Positions 22,319 through 31,426 of a DNA stretch of 64,000 nucleotides are shown piece by piece (position 1 is the first letter of the stretch; every line of letters starts with the position of its first letter). A program made the position numbers and the translations under genes. The notes under the pieces are model-generated. The model was given only the letters and a program-made list of their open reading frames with translations, was not told where the DNA came from and made no database searches. The stretch covers positions 62,001-126,000 of the forward strand of contig NZ_PJNI01000008.1 of NCBI RefSeq assembly GCF_002844555.1, in the 5' to 3' direction. The stretch is from Brumimicrobium salinarum (GTDB lineage Bacteria > Bacteroidota > Bacteroidia > Flavobacteriales_D > Crocinitomicaceae).

Positions 22319-23335
22319 ATGAAAAAGATACTTTACTACGGATTATTGACTGTTCTTTTATCTGCATGTGGATCCAATAGAATTGCAATAGAAAACTCAC
22401 AGAATGTTATTTTTGAATATGATAAAAATCGACCTATTAATTATGGTGATACGCTTTCTGTTGCTTTCTATAATGTAAATACAGCAGGAGAGCGAATCGA
22501 TATCTCTAAAAATCTTCAAATGAAAGTTCAGGGTGATGGATTGGATTACGATTGGAAAGAACAGATGTTGTACATTAATAAAAGACCTGAACAAAAGGAT
22601 ATTGATGAAATACCTTTTCTAATAGTCATCAAAGAAAAAGGAGATTCAATTACCTACTCTCAAAAGGTAAAACTTAACTTTTCAGGTCAATTAACTATAG
22701 ATTTAGCTGGGAAATCAGGAAAGAAAGGCTTTGACAAGTTGCCACGTTTGCGACCTGTATTGCTGACCGAAGGGAAAACCGGAAAAGATGGCGATAATGG
22801 CGAGCATGGTGAAGATGCACAAGCTGCTCGTTTACATATATGGAAGGAAGACGATATGTGCTATGTGCGAACGGAAATTATTGGTGAGAAAACGGCGTAT
22901 TATTATCAAACGATAAATAAAGATAATATTGTGATTGATGCCTCTGGTGGCGATGGAGGAGACGGAGGAAATGGAGGAGATGGTAGCCGTGGATCTAAAG
23001 GAAAAATTGTTGAAGATAAAAAATACTCGCCTGGAGATGGTGGTGATGGCGGTAATGGTGGCGACGCTGGTAATGGTGGCAATGGAGCTGCAGTCGAAGT
23101 TATTGTTCACCCTAATGCACAAGAGATACTATCTCGACTTGTGATACTTAATAAAGGGGGAGAAGTTGGTGAGGCTGGAGACTTCGGAGAGCCTGGAAAA
23201 GGCGGTAAGCCAGCAGCAGGACAGAAGGATGGAAAAGATGGAAAGCAGGGACATAAAGGAGCAGAGGGAAAACCTGGAAAAGATGGACCAACGCCAGTAA
23301 TAAAAACGGGAAGTTTTGATTTTAATAAGTGGTAA
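22319..23335 (+). CDS. Lipoprotein with collagen-like Gly-rich regions
   Basis: The 338-residue product starts MKKILYYGLLTVLLSACGSN, a lipoprotein signal with Cys17. After a ~100-residue beta-rich domain come Gly-x-y tracts: GKTGKDGDNGEHGED, GGDGGDGGNGGDGSRGSKG, GDGGDGGNGGDAGNGGNGAA and, near the end, GKDGKQGHKGAEGKPGKDGP. Between the last two is a non-repeat segment. The tracts could form a collagen-like triple helix or an extended spacer at the outer membrane. Exact role unknown. It is monocistronic; a hairpin at 23366-23388 ends it. Confidence 0.78.
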   Translation: MKKILYYGLLTVLLSACGSNRIAIENSQNVIFEYDKNRPINYGDTLSVAFYNVNTAGERIDISKNLQMKVQGDGLDYDWKEQMLYINKRPEQKDIDEIPFLIVIKEKGDSITYSQKVKLNFSGQLTIDLAGKSGKKGFDKLPRLRPVLLTEGKTGKDGDNGEHGEDAQAARLHIWKEDDMCYVRTEIIGEKTAYYYQTINKDNIVIDASGGDGGDGGNGGDGSRGSKGKIVEDKKYSPGDGGDGGNGGDAGNGGNGAAVEVIVHPNAQEILSRLVILNKGGEVGEAGDFGEPGKGGKPAAGQKDGKDGKQGHKGAEGKPGKDGPTPVIKTGSFDFNKW

Positions 23336-23365
23336 GGAAAACAATTTTCTTAGAAGAATAATATA

Positions 23366-23388
23366 GCATATCGCAATACGCGATATGC
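23366..23388. terminator. Hairpin between convergent genes
   Basis: GCATATCGC (23366-23374) and GCGATATGC (23380-23388) form a perfect 9-bp stem with loop AATAC, located between the lipoprotein gene end and the YebC gene end. It may end transcription both ways. No long T-run. Confidence 0.45.
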
Positions 23389-23421
23389 CACACTTTACTT
23401 ATTGAAATGAATGTATTGTGC

Positions 23422-24180
23422 TTACTCTTCCATCGCTTCCACTAAAGCATCCGAAATCTCCAAATTGTGAAAAACATTTTGAACATCGTCATCATCCTCA
23501 AATTTCTCTTCTAATTCTAAAATCTTTTTTGCTTGATCAATCGGTAGTTCGACGGTGTTTAGTGGAATCCTCTCCAAGCGCGTACTTTGAATTTCAAGAT
23601 TCATTTGTTCCAATGCAGAAGCCATTTTGCCATAATCACTGAATTCAGTATAAATAACTACCGCATCATCACCCTCACTGTCTATTTCAGACAATCCATG
23701 CTCAATTAATTCCAACTCTAATTCCTCTAAATCTTGTTCTATTACATCTTTTTGAATGGTAAAAACCCCTTTTCGTTCAAACAAGAACTCTAAAGAGCCA
23801 TTGGTTCCGAGATTACCGCCATTTTTATTGAAAATAGATCGAATATTGGCCACCGTTCTATTGGTATTATCAGTTGTACATTCAATAAAAAAGGCAATTC
23901 CGTAAGGACCATATCCTTCAAAACTAATCTCCTCATAATTTTCCGCCTCCGCGCCACTTGCTTTTTTTATGGCCCGTTCTATATTGTCTTTCGGTAAATT
24001 AATCCCTTTCGCGTTAACAATCGCATTCCTCAACGCCGGATTAGCATCAGGATCTCCACTTTTACCTTCCCTAACCGCTACCGCTATTTCTTTCAATACA
24101 CGATTAAATTGCTTTGCTCGTTTTACATCTGCCGCTCCTTTCTTGCGCTTAATATTTGACCATTTACTATGTCCAGCCAT
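23422..24180 (-). CDS. YebC/PmpR family transcriptional regulator
   Basis: The 252-residue protein begins MAGHSKWSNIKRKKGAADVK, the invariant YebC start, and continues with LPKDNIERAIKKASG and YEEISFEGYGPYGIAFFIEC. Family members (PmpR, TACO1-like) bind DNA or relieve ribosome stalling at proline stretches. Length is normal for the family. Monocistronic, convergent with the lipoprotein gene. Confidence 0.93.
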   Translation of the reverse strand: MAGHSKWSNIKRKKGAADVKRAKQFNRVLKEIAVAVREGKSGDPDANPALRNAIVNAKGINLPKDNIERAIKKASGAEAENYEEISFEGYGPYGIAFFIECTTDNTNRTVANIRSIFNKNGGNLGTNGSLEFLFERKGVFTIQKDVIEQDLEELELELIEHGLSEIDSEGDDAVVIYTEFSDYGKMASALEQMNLEIQSTRLERIPLNTVELPIDQAKKILELEEKFEDDDDVQNVFHNLEISDALVEAMEE

Positions 24181-24283
24181 TTTACTTTAATTAAGGTTAA
24201 ACAATCCATTTTTCAGAATTCGGTAAGATAATGATTTTATTGCATAGTTATGGGTAGTTGTGTGGATAATAAAACGCACGTGT

Positions 24284-24414
24284 TCTCGATACATCTTCGT
24301 TGCTTCCGTTGCCTTCTATAGATTCAGTCAGCGGCGGTACTCGAACTGACGTGCTGTATCGTTCCCGTCAGTTCGAGTGAACTGCGTAACGCGGTGAAGT
24401 AATTTGTATCGAGA
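24284..24414. repeat. Nested inverted repeat, MITE-like intergenic element
   Basis: TCTCGATAC (24284-24292) is the complement of GTATCGAGA (24406-24414), and inside it CTCGAACTGACG (24340-24351) pairs with CGTCAGTTCGAG (24366-24377). Nested palindromes with CTCGAACTGACG words recur between genes in Flavobacteria as far as I know. No ORF lies within. Confidence 0.65.
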
Positions 24415-24436
24415 TTCTGTGTTAGAAAACAATTTT

Positions 24437-24464
24437 TTTGCTAATTTAAATTTAGTTATCTTTG
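24437..24464 (+). promoter_or_regulatory. Putative promoter of the HNH/NUDIX/helicase operon
   Basis: TTTG (24437-24440) and TATCTTTG (24457-24464), 16 bases apart, match the Bacteroidota -33/-7 boxes. A transcript from here would have a leader of about 280 bases before the HNH gene. Confidence 0.4.
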
Positions 24465-24755
24465 AAAACTAAGGCAGCTTTGAGCTAGCTTATTAAGAGA
24501 GAACAAAGGGAACCTCAACTGAAACAGAAGTAATTTATCATCTATTTTTTTTGAGCCTATTTCCGCCTACACCGCCAAGTTGCCTCCCCAAATCCTTTTG
24601 AAACAACCCAAACAAAGGAGCTTCTAAAGTCGCTCTTTCTTTGCGTGTTCAAATAGGTTTTGTGTTCGCCAAGCTTTCTGGTTTCGTCGGGGCAGGGGAG
24701 CCGATGAATCGGTAGGGAGAGGGAGAGGGAGAATTCTCAATTAATTTGTATTATT
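24465..24755 (+). other. Leader with G-run tract before the HNH gene
   Basis: No gene is seen. The stretch ends with a G-rich run: GGGGCAGGGGAGCC, then AGGGAGAGGGAGAGGGAG, in an otherwise AT-rich neighbourhood. Several GGG runs spaced by 2-3 bases could form a G-quadruplex and may affect translation. The 5' part is unremarkable. Confidence 0.35.
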
Positions 24756-25733
24756 GTGAAAGCTATGGAAAGCAATGAAGAATTATCGAAGTACCTATTT
24801 CAGCTTAAGAAGTTAAGGCGAGACAGGAATAAGAAGAGAGGAGACGCTCCGCATAAACCTGTTTTGTTGTTGGCGATTATTGAAGGAATTGAAAATGGGG
24901 ATATAATTTCAAATCGCATTGCCATTTCCCCTGAGTTGGTGCTGTCGTTTAAAGATATTTGGTCGAAAATTGTTGTAACCGATCATTTACAGAATTTTGC
25001 AATGCCGTTTTTTCGTTTGAAATCGGATGGATTTTGGAAATTGCATTCTAAACACGGTTCATTTATTCCAAGAACAATTTCTTCTTTTGCTGGCTTAAGA
25101 GAAGCTATTGAACTCGCCGAAATGGACAAAGCTTTATTTGACTTCCTTTTGAATCCAATTTCTCGTGAAGTAATAAAGGCAGAATTGCTGAATCATTACT
25201 TCCCCGACACAAAAGACAGGTTGACAAATTCTCAAAACGATTTTGTAAATCAACTGAAAAATCAAGTTTTAAATAATGATCGTCTCACTTACGCCGAAAG
25301 AATAGAAGAATTAAGAAGTAAAATGCAAGTCAGTGACTTCGAAGAAGAAATCTATGTTAGAAACGGAATTTTTAAACGAGAAATTCCAAAACTTTACAAC
25401 TATACTTGCGCAATTTCAGGATTGAGAATCGAAGCCACAATTAACGCACAGTTAGTTGACGCCTGTCATATAAAACCGTTTTCAATTTCACAAGACGACA
25501 CCGTAGGGAATGGAGTTAGTTTAACACCAACACTTCATAGGGCTTTTGATAGGGGATTGATCACGATTGATGAAAAATACGAAGTCTTACTTTCTTCTTA
25601 TTTTAAAGAATACGATTCACCTTATGCCTTAAAACAATTCGAAGGGAAACGAATCCTGCTCCCTGAAAATAAGAACTACTTTCCTTTGCAAGAGAACTTC
25701 GATTGGCACAGAAAAGAATGTTTTGTGTTGTGA
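24756..25733 (+). CDS. HNH endonuclease with probable modified-DNA-reading N-terminus
   Basis: The C-terminal third is a classic COG3440-type HNH nuclease: YTCAISGLRIEATINAQLVD, then ACHIKPFSISQDDTVGNGVS and LTPTLHRAFDRGLI. The N-terminal 110 residues (KLRRDRNKKRGDAPHKPVLL, AMPFFRLKSDGFWKL) resemble the sulfur-binding head of ScoMcrA-like restriction enzymes, which recognise phosphorothioate DNA. It is the first gene of an operon with a NUDIX hydrolase and a helicase-nuclease, 27 bases before the next gene. Restriction of modified DNA is the likely role, but the modification recognised is unproven. Confidence 0.78.
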   Translation: MKAMESNEELSKYLFQLKKLRRDRNKKRGDAPHKPVLLLAIIEGIENGDIISNRIAISPELVLSFKDIWSKIVVTDHLQNFAMPFFRLKSDGFWKLHSKHGSFIPRTISSFAGLREAIELAEMDKALFDFLLNPISREVIKAELLNHYFPDTKDRLTNSQNDFVNQLKNQVLNNDRLTYAERIEELRSKMQVSDFEEEIYVRNGIFKREIPKLYNYTCAISGLRIEATINAQLVDACHIKPFSISQDDTVGNGVSLTPTLHRAFDRGLITIDEKYEVLLSSYFKEYDSPYALKQFEGKRILLPENKNYFPLQENFDWHRKECFVL

Positions 25734-25760
25734 TTTCATAAAAATCATTATGTTAGTAAC

Positions 25761-26141
25761 ATGATAAAAGTAGTCTGTGCTATAAATCAATTCGAAAAGA
25801 AAATCCTTATTGCTCAACGGAGTGAGAGCATGAAACTACCACTTAAATGGGAATTCCCTGGAGGTAAAATTGAAGAAGGTGAGAATAAGAAAGAAGCACT
25901 AGAACGAGAGATTTATGAGGAGTTGAGAATGAATATTGAAGTGCATGAAGCGTTGACTTCTGTTGAACATCATTATCCTGATTTCTCGATTACGTTATAT
26001 CCTTTTATTTGTGACGTCAAGTCAAAGGATTTTGTAAAAACCGAACACAAAGAAATTAAATGGGAAAAGAAAGAAAACCTAACTAATTATGATTGGGCAG
26101 CAGCTGATATTCCAATTGTAGAAGAAATAATGAGCTTATGA
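25761..26141 (+). CDS. NUDIX hydrolase (MutT-like)
   Basis: The 126-residue protein contains a full Nudix box: PGGKIEEGENKKEALEREIY then EEL (G-x5-E-x7-RE-x2-EE). It probably hydrolyses a nucleoside diphosphate derivative, for instance 8-oxo-dGTP or an unusual nucleotide. It lies between the HNH gene and the helicase gene, with a 4-base ATGA overlap with the latter (26138-26141), so the three are translationally linked. That placement suggests a defence-related substrate rather than general sanitation, but this is inference. Confidence 0.88.
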   Translation: MIKVVCAINQFEKKILIAQRSESMKLPLKWEFPGGKIEEGENKKEALEREIYEELRMNIEVHEALTSVEHHYPDFSITLYPFICDVKSKDFVKTEHKEIKWEKKENLTNYDWAAADIPIVEEIMSL

Positions 26142-29100
26142 AAATAGGAGTATATGAAAGTTTGATTACTGAGGCTTTACAGGAGAAGCTAAAAGGATTA
26201 GATAGAGATCGGTTTTTTGTTGCAGATCAAAAAGCACTTGATAAAGCGGAGGCTATTCACTTTTTATCACTACACCTTCAAAAGGCATTTCAAAATGCTT
26301 TAAAAGCCATCAAAAGTATTAAGAGAGAGCAAGGGTCAGTTGTTAAGCAGCAAATTGAAATTACGAATCAACTGTTAACACATCTTTCAGATCAAATTGA
26401 AGGATATAATTTTAATGAGGATCTTGTAGCTTCCAGTGGTCAGATTTTGGAAGGAGTTTTGGATCAACTGAATTCTGATTATCAATCTTTAGATTTGAGA
26501 TTGAGTGAAATAATGCCTGAAACTCGACTTATTCAAAGTGCTTTGTTCGTAGGGGGTAATGAGGGTCTGTCTCTAGATTCAGAATTAAAAAAAGAGATTC
26601 TTTCAGCGGATAGAGTTGATTTATTAGTCTCTTTTATCAAATGGAAAGCCATTGTTATTTTAAGAGAAGCCTTCAGAGAATTTACACAACGGGGAGGTAA
26701 ATTAAGGGTAATTACGACAACATATATGGGAGCAACGGAGGCAAAGGCCATTGAGGAATTATATCATCTGCCAAATACGGAAATCAAAATATCTTACAAT
26801 AACACCAATGAACGTTTGCATGCGAAAGCATACCTCTTTTATAGAAATACTGGCTTTCATACTGGATATATAGGTTCCTCAAACTTTTCTCGGTCTGCAC
26901 TTACGGATGGATTAGAATGGAATGTGAAAGTGACGACTAAAGAAATACCTCATATTATTGATAAGTTTCAAAAGACCTTTGATAGTTATTGGAATAATTC
27001 AGAATTTGAACTTTACAATTCGAGTAAACTTGAAGATTTAGACAAAACCTTACAGCAAAATAAATTTGGTAAATCAACCCAAGAGATTGTTAACTTCTTT
27101 GACCTGAAGCCCTATCATTATCAATCTGAAATTCTTGAAAAATTAAAAGTTGAAAGAACAATTCATGGTTCATTCAAGAATTTAGTTGTTGCCGCAACAG
27201 GTACAGGGAAAACGATGATTTCTGCATTTGATTACAAAAGGTATAACCAAGATTACCCACAATCTAAATTCCTATTTATTGCGCACAGAATTGAAATTTT
27301 AAGACAATCACTTCATACCTTTCGAAATGTATTAAAAGATCAAAATTTTGGAGAATTGTTTGGTGATGGCTATGTGCCTTCCGCGAAGAATGCTGTATTC
27401 GCAACTATTCAAACCTTAGCAGCGCAAGCAGAAACTTTTACTGATCCGGATTATTACGATTATATAGTAATGGATGAGGTGCACCATGTTTCTGCACAAA
27501 CTTATCAGAAGGTAATTGATTATTATAATCCTAAAGTCTTATTGGGGCTTACCGCTACTCCAGAGCGAATGGATGGTAAGAATATTTTAAAAGATTTCAG
27601 CTACCGTACTGCCGCAGAGATACGTCTTCCTGATGCATTAAACAATAAATTGCTTTGTCCATTTCAATACTTTGGAATATCGGATGCTGTAGATTATTCA
27701 AAAATCAAATGGAACAATGGTAGATATGATGTAGAGGAGTTAACGAATGTCTTGACTGCTAATGATATTAGGGTTAATGATATCCTTAAAAACTTAGAAA
27801 GCTATACAAAGGATTTTCGTAATGTGAGTGCAATAGGTTTTTGTGCGAGTATAAAGCATGCTACTTTTATGAAAAGTAAATTCTCAGAAGTAGGCTTATC
27901 TGCAGAATGTTTAACTTCTGAAAATTCGAAGGATAGGATTGATATTTTACATCGCTTTAAATCAAAAGAAATCAACTATTTATTCGTCGTTGATATTTTT
28001 AATGAAGGTGTTGACATTCCCGAGATAGATACTGTGTTGTTTTTAAGACCTACTGAAAGTTTAACCATTTTTCTACAGCAATTAGGTCGTGGATTAAGAC
28101 TTAAAGAAGGAAAAGATGTACTGACAGTTCTTGACTTTGTAGGTCATGCTAGAAAAGAATATGATTTTGAAAATAAGTTTAGGGCGCTAATTGGTAAAAC
28201 TGAAACAACAGTTCAACACGAGATTGAGAAAGATTTTCCAAACTTACCTTTAGGAAGTGCTATTGTTTTGGAAAAACAAGCTAAAAAATATATTCTTGAC
28301 AATATTCGTCAAGCAACGAATATGGGGAAAAGCAAATTGATTCATCTTTTACAAAATTTTAAAAGTCATACCGAACTCCCGTTAACACTTGAGAATTTCT
28401 TGTTCATCTTCAATTTAAAGTTGAAGGATATTTATAAAAATCACACCTTTCATTCTTTAAAAAATGAAGCGTTAGGTGAGCATATCGAGAACAAGAATTT
28501 TGACCAGTACAAAGTCATGCTTGGGAAGAAATGGATTGTTACTGAATCGATAAGTTATTTTAAGTTTATTCTGTCACTAATAGAGGCGGATTTCGAATTG
28601 AATAAAGTATTGAGCAGTCGTGAACATCACCTCATGGCTGTTATGCTCTACTATGATTTCTACCAAGGTCCCGTGACGAACTTATCGTTAGAAAAAGGAA
28701 TTAAAGAAATCGGCAGCAACAAAACCTTTGTATCAGAAATGCGCTCTTTTATCAATGTTAAAATCGATAAAATTGGCTTCGAAGAAATTCCGTGTGTTGC
28801 CATGGAGGATAAATTTCCTTTAAAAATACATTCGCGCTATACCAGAGATCAAATCTTAGTTGCTTTAGAATTAAGTACAATTGACAAGAAAAGTTCGAAT
28901 AGGGAAGGAGTAGCGCAAAATAAAGATATAAATGTTGAGGCATTATTTGTCAACCTTAAGAAATCTGAAGAAGAATTCTCTCCAACAACAATGTACGATG
29001 ATTATGCCATCAATGAAACTCTATTCCATTGGCAATCTCAAAATAGCGCTTCTCCCGAAAGTCCAAAAGGAAAATCTTATATTCAACAAAAGAAAAACGA

Positions 29101-29290
29101 GAAAACTATATTGTTATTTGTTCGAGAAAGTAAGAATACTGCAGAAGGTTTCACCCAAGGCTATGTATTTATAGGTCCAGCGCAATATGTGTCTCACGAA
29201 GGTGCAAAACCAATGTCTATAAAATGGGAGTTGGCCGAGCCTATTCCTCATTATTTGTGGAAGGAGAGTGCGAAGTTGGCGGTGGGGTAG
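26138..29290 (+). CDS. PLD-nuclease/SF2 helicase/DUF3427 protein
   Basis: The 1050-residue protein has an N-terminal phospholipase-D-like nuclease (LHAKAYLFYRNTGF then GYIGSSNFSRSAL, about residues 227-255), a DEAD/DEAH SF2 helicase core (AATGTGKTM at ~350, MDEVHH at ~445, GLTATPERMDG at ~470, QQLGRGLRL at ~647) and a C-terminal DUF3427-like region of about 380 residues. ATP-driven DNA tracking with a PLD nuclease fits restriction of foreign DNA. Only one HKD motif is evident, so the nuclease would need dimerisation. It overlaps the NUDIX gene by 4 bases. This HNH-NUDIX-helicase layout is a good candidate defence system. Confidence 0.85.
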   Translation: MKIGVYESLITEALQEKLKGLDRDRFFVADQKALDKAEAIHFLSLHLQKAFQNALKAIKSIKREQGSVVKQQIEITNQLLTHLSDQIEGYNFNEDLVASSGQILEGVLDQLNSDYQSLDLRLSEIMPETRLIQSALFVGGNEGLSLDSELKKEILSADRVDLLVSFIKWKAIVILREAFREFTQRGGKLRVITTTYMGATEAKAIEELYHLPNTEIKISYNNTNERLHAKAYLFYRNTGFHTGYIGSSNFSRSALTDGLEWNVKVTTKEIPHIIDKFQKTFDSYWNNSEFELYNSSKLEDLDKTLQQNKFGKSTQEIVNFFDLKPYHYQSEILEKLKVERTIHGSFKNLVVAATGTGKTMISAFDYKRYNQDYPQSKFLFIAHRIEILRQSLHTFRNVLKDQNFGELFGDGYVPSAKNAVFATIQTLAAQAETFTDPDYYDYIVMDEVHHVSAQTYQKVIDYYNPKVLLGLTATPERMDGKNILKDFSYRTAAEIRLPDALNNKLLCPFQYFGISDAVDYSKIKWNNGRYDVEELTNVLTANDIRVNDILKNLESYTKDFRNVSAIGFCASIKHATFMKSKFSEVGLSAECLTSENSKDRIDILHRFKSKEINYLFVVDIFNEGVDIPEIDTVLFLRPTESLTIFLQQLGRGLRLKEGKDVLTVLDFVGHARKEYDFENKFRALIGKTETTVQHEIEKDFPNLPLGSAIVLEKQAKKYILDNIRQATNMGKSKLIHLLQNFKSHTELPLTLENFLFIFNLKLKDIYKNHTFHSLKNEALGEHIENKNFDQYKVMLGKKWIVTESISYFKFILSLIEADFELNKVLSSREHHLMAVMLYYDFYQGPVTNLSLEKGIKEIGSNKTFVSEMRSFINVKIDKIGFEEIPCVAMEDKFPLKIHSRYTRDQILVALELSTIDKKSSNREGVAQNKDINVEALFVNLKKSEEEFSPTTMYDDYAINETLFHWQSQNSASPESPKGKSYIQQKKNEKTILLFVRESKNTAEGFTQGYVFIGPAQYVSHEGAKPMSIKWELAEPIPHYLWKESAKLAVG

Positions 29291-29473
29291 GAGTCTCTTT
29301 CAATTAATCCTTTTAGAAAAAAGTGAATGATAAAAAGAATGCTTGCAATTCTTAATGTTTTTAATTATTTTTAACGATTAATCTAAACAGCTATAAATCA
29401 ATCAATATAAGAGATCTCTTTTATTCATCGGCTTAATATAAGCTTGTATAGTACAAAGAATTAATCATTTATA

Positions 29474-29638
29474 ATGAACAACTCAGAATCTATGAAATGG
29501 AACTTTGCAGAAAAAACTGAACACCTCGACAGGTTTGGATTTAAAGACAATGATATTGAGAAATTGATGGGTATTTTTCTTAGAACTCCTTATCATGTCC
29601 AAATGCGAATGCGAAATCACCTTGATTTAGAAATCTAG
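29474..29638 (+). CDS. Small protein (54 aa), unknown
   Basis: ATG 29474 opens MNNSESMKWNFAEKTEHLDR and ends after RTPYHVQMRMRNHLDLEI. It has a helical middle and no signal peptide. It overlaps the end of the convergent gene at 29627 by 12 bases. Codon endings are A/T rich. No family is recognised. It could belong to the preceding defence operon's tail, but 183 bases separate them. Confidence 0.4.
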   Translation: MNNSESMKWNFAEKTEHLDRFGFKDNDIEKLMGIFLRTPYHVQMRMRNHLDLEI

Positions 29639-30181
29639 TTGCTCGGATAAAATCTGTTGTGTATTAACCACCTCCTCAAATATTTCAATAAACTCCAACA
29701 CAGCACTGAAGTGCTTGCGATCCAAATAAAACACCACATCATGCTGCTCATGAATGACAATCATTTCATCGTTTCCAAAGGCATTGGCATCTGCAATAAA
29801 TTGGGGGTGAGGACCAAGTCCGAACTTTAAGTTTTTGAACAGCCATTCTTTCGGATCATCTTGTGAAGCTTTTAAGCGCTGATATTCTTTTATTTCTTCT
29901 TTGAAATAGGCCTCTCTTCTGGTGTATTCAGTAATTTCATTTAGAAAATGATAGAAGTCTAAAAATGCATGAAGATTTATGATGAGTGGGTAAAGCGGAT
30001 GGGCTTCTAGGTCAGAATTAGGAGAATAACCTATATTGTTGTCTCTATAATAAGTTGTGATTTCAGAATGGAAATCGGCATATTTTAATAGCCACCATTC
30101 AATCTTGTCCAAGCTCATAAATGGCGTGTCAATAAGTGATTCGAAGTCGTTTAGGTATTTTCCAAGGTGGTCATTTCTCAT
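29627..30181 (-). CDS. Hypothetical protein (~184 aa)
   Basis: The protein starts MRNDHLGKYLNDFESLIDTP if the ATG at 30179-30181 is used, which fits better than the ATG at 30233-30235, whose 18 extra residues look like non-coding leader. It is acidic and helical with a GLGPHPQFIADANAFGND segment near the middle and a C-terminal YLDRKHFSAVLEFIEIFEEV. No signal peptide, no recognised family. It lies before the macrodomain-like gene (same strand, 135 bases). Confidence 0.6.
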   Translation of the reverse strand: MRNDHLGKYLNDFESLIDTPFMSLDKIEWWLLKYADFHSEITTYYRDNNIGYSPNSDLEAHPLYPLIINLHAFLDFYHFLNEITEYTRREAYFKEEIKEYQRLKASQDDPKEWLFKNLKFGLGPHPQFIADANAFGNDEMIVIHEQHDVVFYLDRKHFSAVLEFIEIFEEVVNTQQILSEQLDF

Positions 30182-30316
30182 GGTGGTGATTTTAGGTTTT
30201 AGTCTATTGTTTAAATGAAAATACAAAAAAAACATGAAATTCGCTATCTAATTCCCCGGAAATAATATCCATTTGAAAAGAGGGGGGACAATAAAACCGA
30301 AAAAACAATCGCTGGC

Positions 30317-31306
30317 CTAGAAGATTTTTGTTATACCCAAAACCTCCTCATTACTCCTTCCATAACTCACAATCCCAACCTCCAACGGCGTATTCTTAAA
30401 ACGATTCAATGCAATTTTTAAGGCATCCAAAATCCATTTTGTGTCATTACCAAATGCGCCACCTCCTAGAAGTGTTAGAAATACTTTTTTAGACCCCGTG
30501 CGTTCGTAATTGATCAAAGCAGCGTGCAATGTAGCTTCGTAACTTGCTTCAAGAATCAAGCGGGCAAAACGCTCCCAGTACATAGGTTCAAGGCGTGAAT
30601 AGGCAACGGGTAGGGCGGAGCAGTAGGCTTGAGAAACGATTTGCTTGTTTTTGCTCAAGGTAACTTCTGTATCCCATTGAATTCCGATTTTTAATTGTCC
30701 TTTTAAATGTTCTTTTTGTGGTGGAGTCAATTGGGATAACTGACCATTGATGTTTAAAAGCCCTTCTTCATTCGGCAAGGCATATCCATTGCTCATTTCC
30801 CAAAGGTCGTGCTGTGCATTGTTTAATTCTTTTCCAATAAGTTCAAGACAGTCAACCTGCTTGTTTTTGGTTTGACCTAACTGATCCTTTACAGGGACAA
30901 AATAATTTCTAAAGATTGTTCCTGCTCCACAAGCTATTGCACATGCAGGACCTTGTGTTCTATCGTGTTCATATATATCCACTCCTTGCTCAGGGCTTAC
31001 GTGCGGACCAACCATTTCCAGTAAGTTGAATTGTGAAGCTGCCTGGAAAAATGCGTTTTTGTTTTTGGAGTCACAATGCATCTTTTGAACATCGCCGACT
31101 ATTTCATGAACCATAATCTGATCACCTTTAAACTTCCCAATAGGTGAAGTTTTTCGGAGCGCTTCCAAAGTAGGGATCTCCAAAGTACCATATTGATAAG
31201 ATTTACCATTTACTTTTGAAATCAATTGATTCCCGTCGATACGGATGTTTTTTTGTACATTTTTAGGTGATTCCTCTTCGAATCCAACAAGCTGTTTAAA
31301 CCACAT
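30317..31306 (-). CDS. Macrodomain/PARG-like protein
   Basis: The 329-residue protein has EHDRTQGPACAIACGAGTIF followed by RNYF in its middle and FLTLLGGGAFGNDTKWILDA near the C-terminus. The GGGAFGN loop is the signature of macrodomain-like ADP-ribose-binding proteins, as in poly(ADP-ribose) glycohydrolases. A closely similar pattern is known in hypothetical proteins of algae, oomycetes and bacteria. It may remove ADP-ribose or bind its derivatives. Start ATG 31306 is upstream of a normal N-terminus. Cytoplasmic. Confidence 0.65.
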   Translation of the reverse strand: MWFKQLVGFEEESPKNVQKNIRIDGNQLISKVNGKSYQYGTLEIPTLEALRKTSPIGKFKGDQIMVHEIVGDVQKMHCDSKNKNAFFQAASQFNLLEMVGPHVSPEQGVDIYEHDRTQGPACAIACGAGTIFRNYFVPVKDQLGQTKNKQVDCLELIGKELNNAQHDLWEMSNGYALPNEEGLLNINGQLSQLTPPQKEHLKGQLKIGIQWDTEVTLSKNKQIVSQAYCSALPVAYSRLEPMYWERFARLILEASYEATLHAALINYERTGSKKVFLTLLGGGAFGNDTKWILDALKIALNRFKNTPLEVGIVSYGRSNEEVLGITKIF

Positions 31307-31426
31307 GATATTAAGTTGTTTTTGTAAACTTATACTTTTCTCTTTATTCTAGTATAATTTTGCAAATATTTTTCCAAAAGACGAACCGTCGGTAATTTCT
31401 AATTCATAATTATTATATTTACCAGC

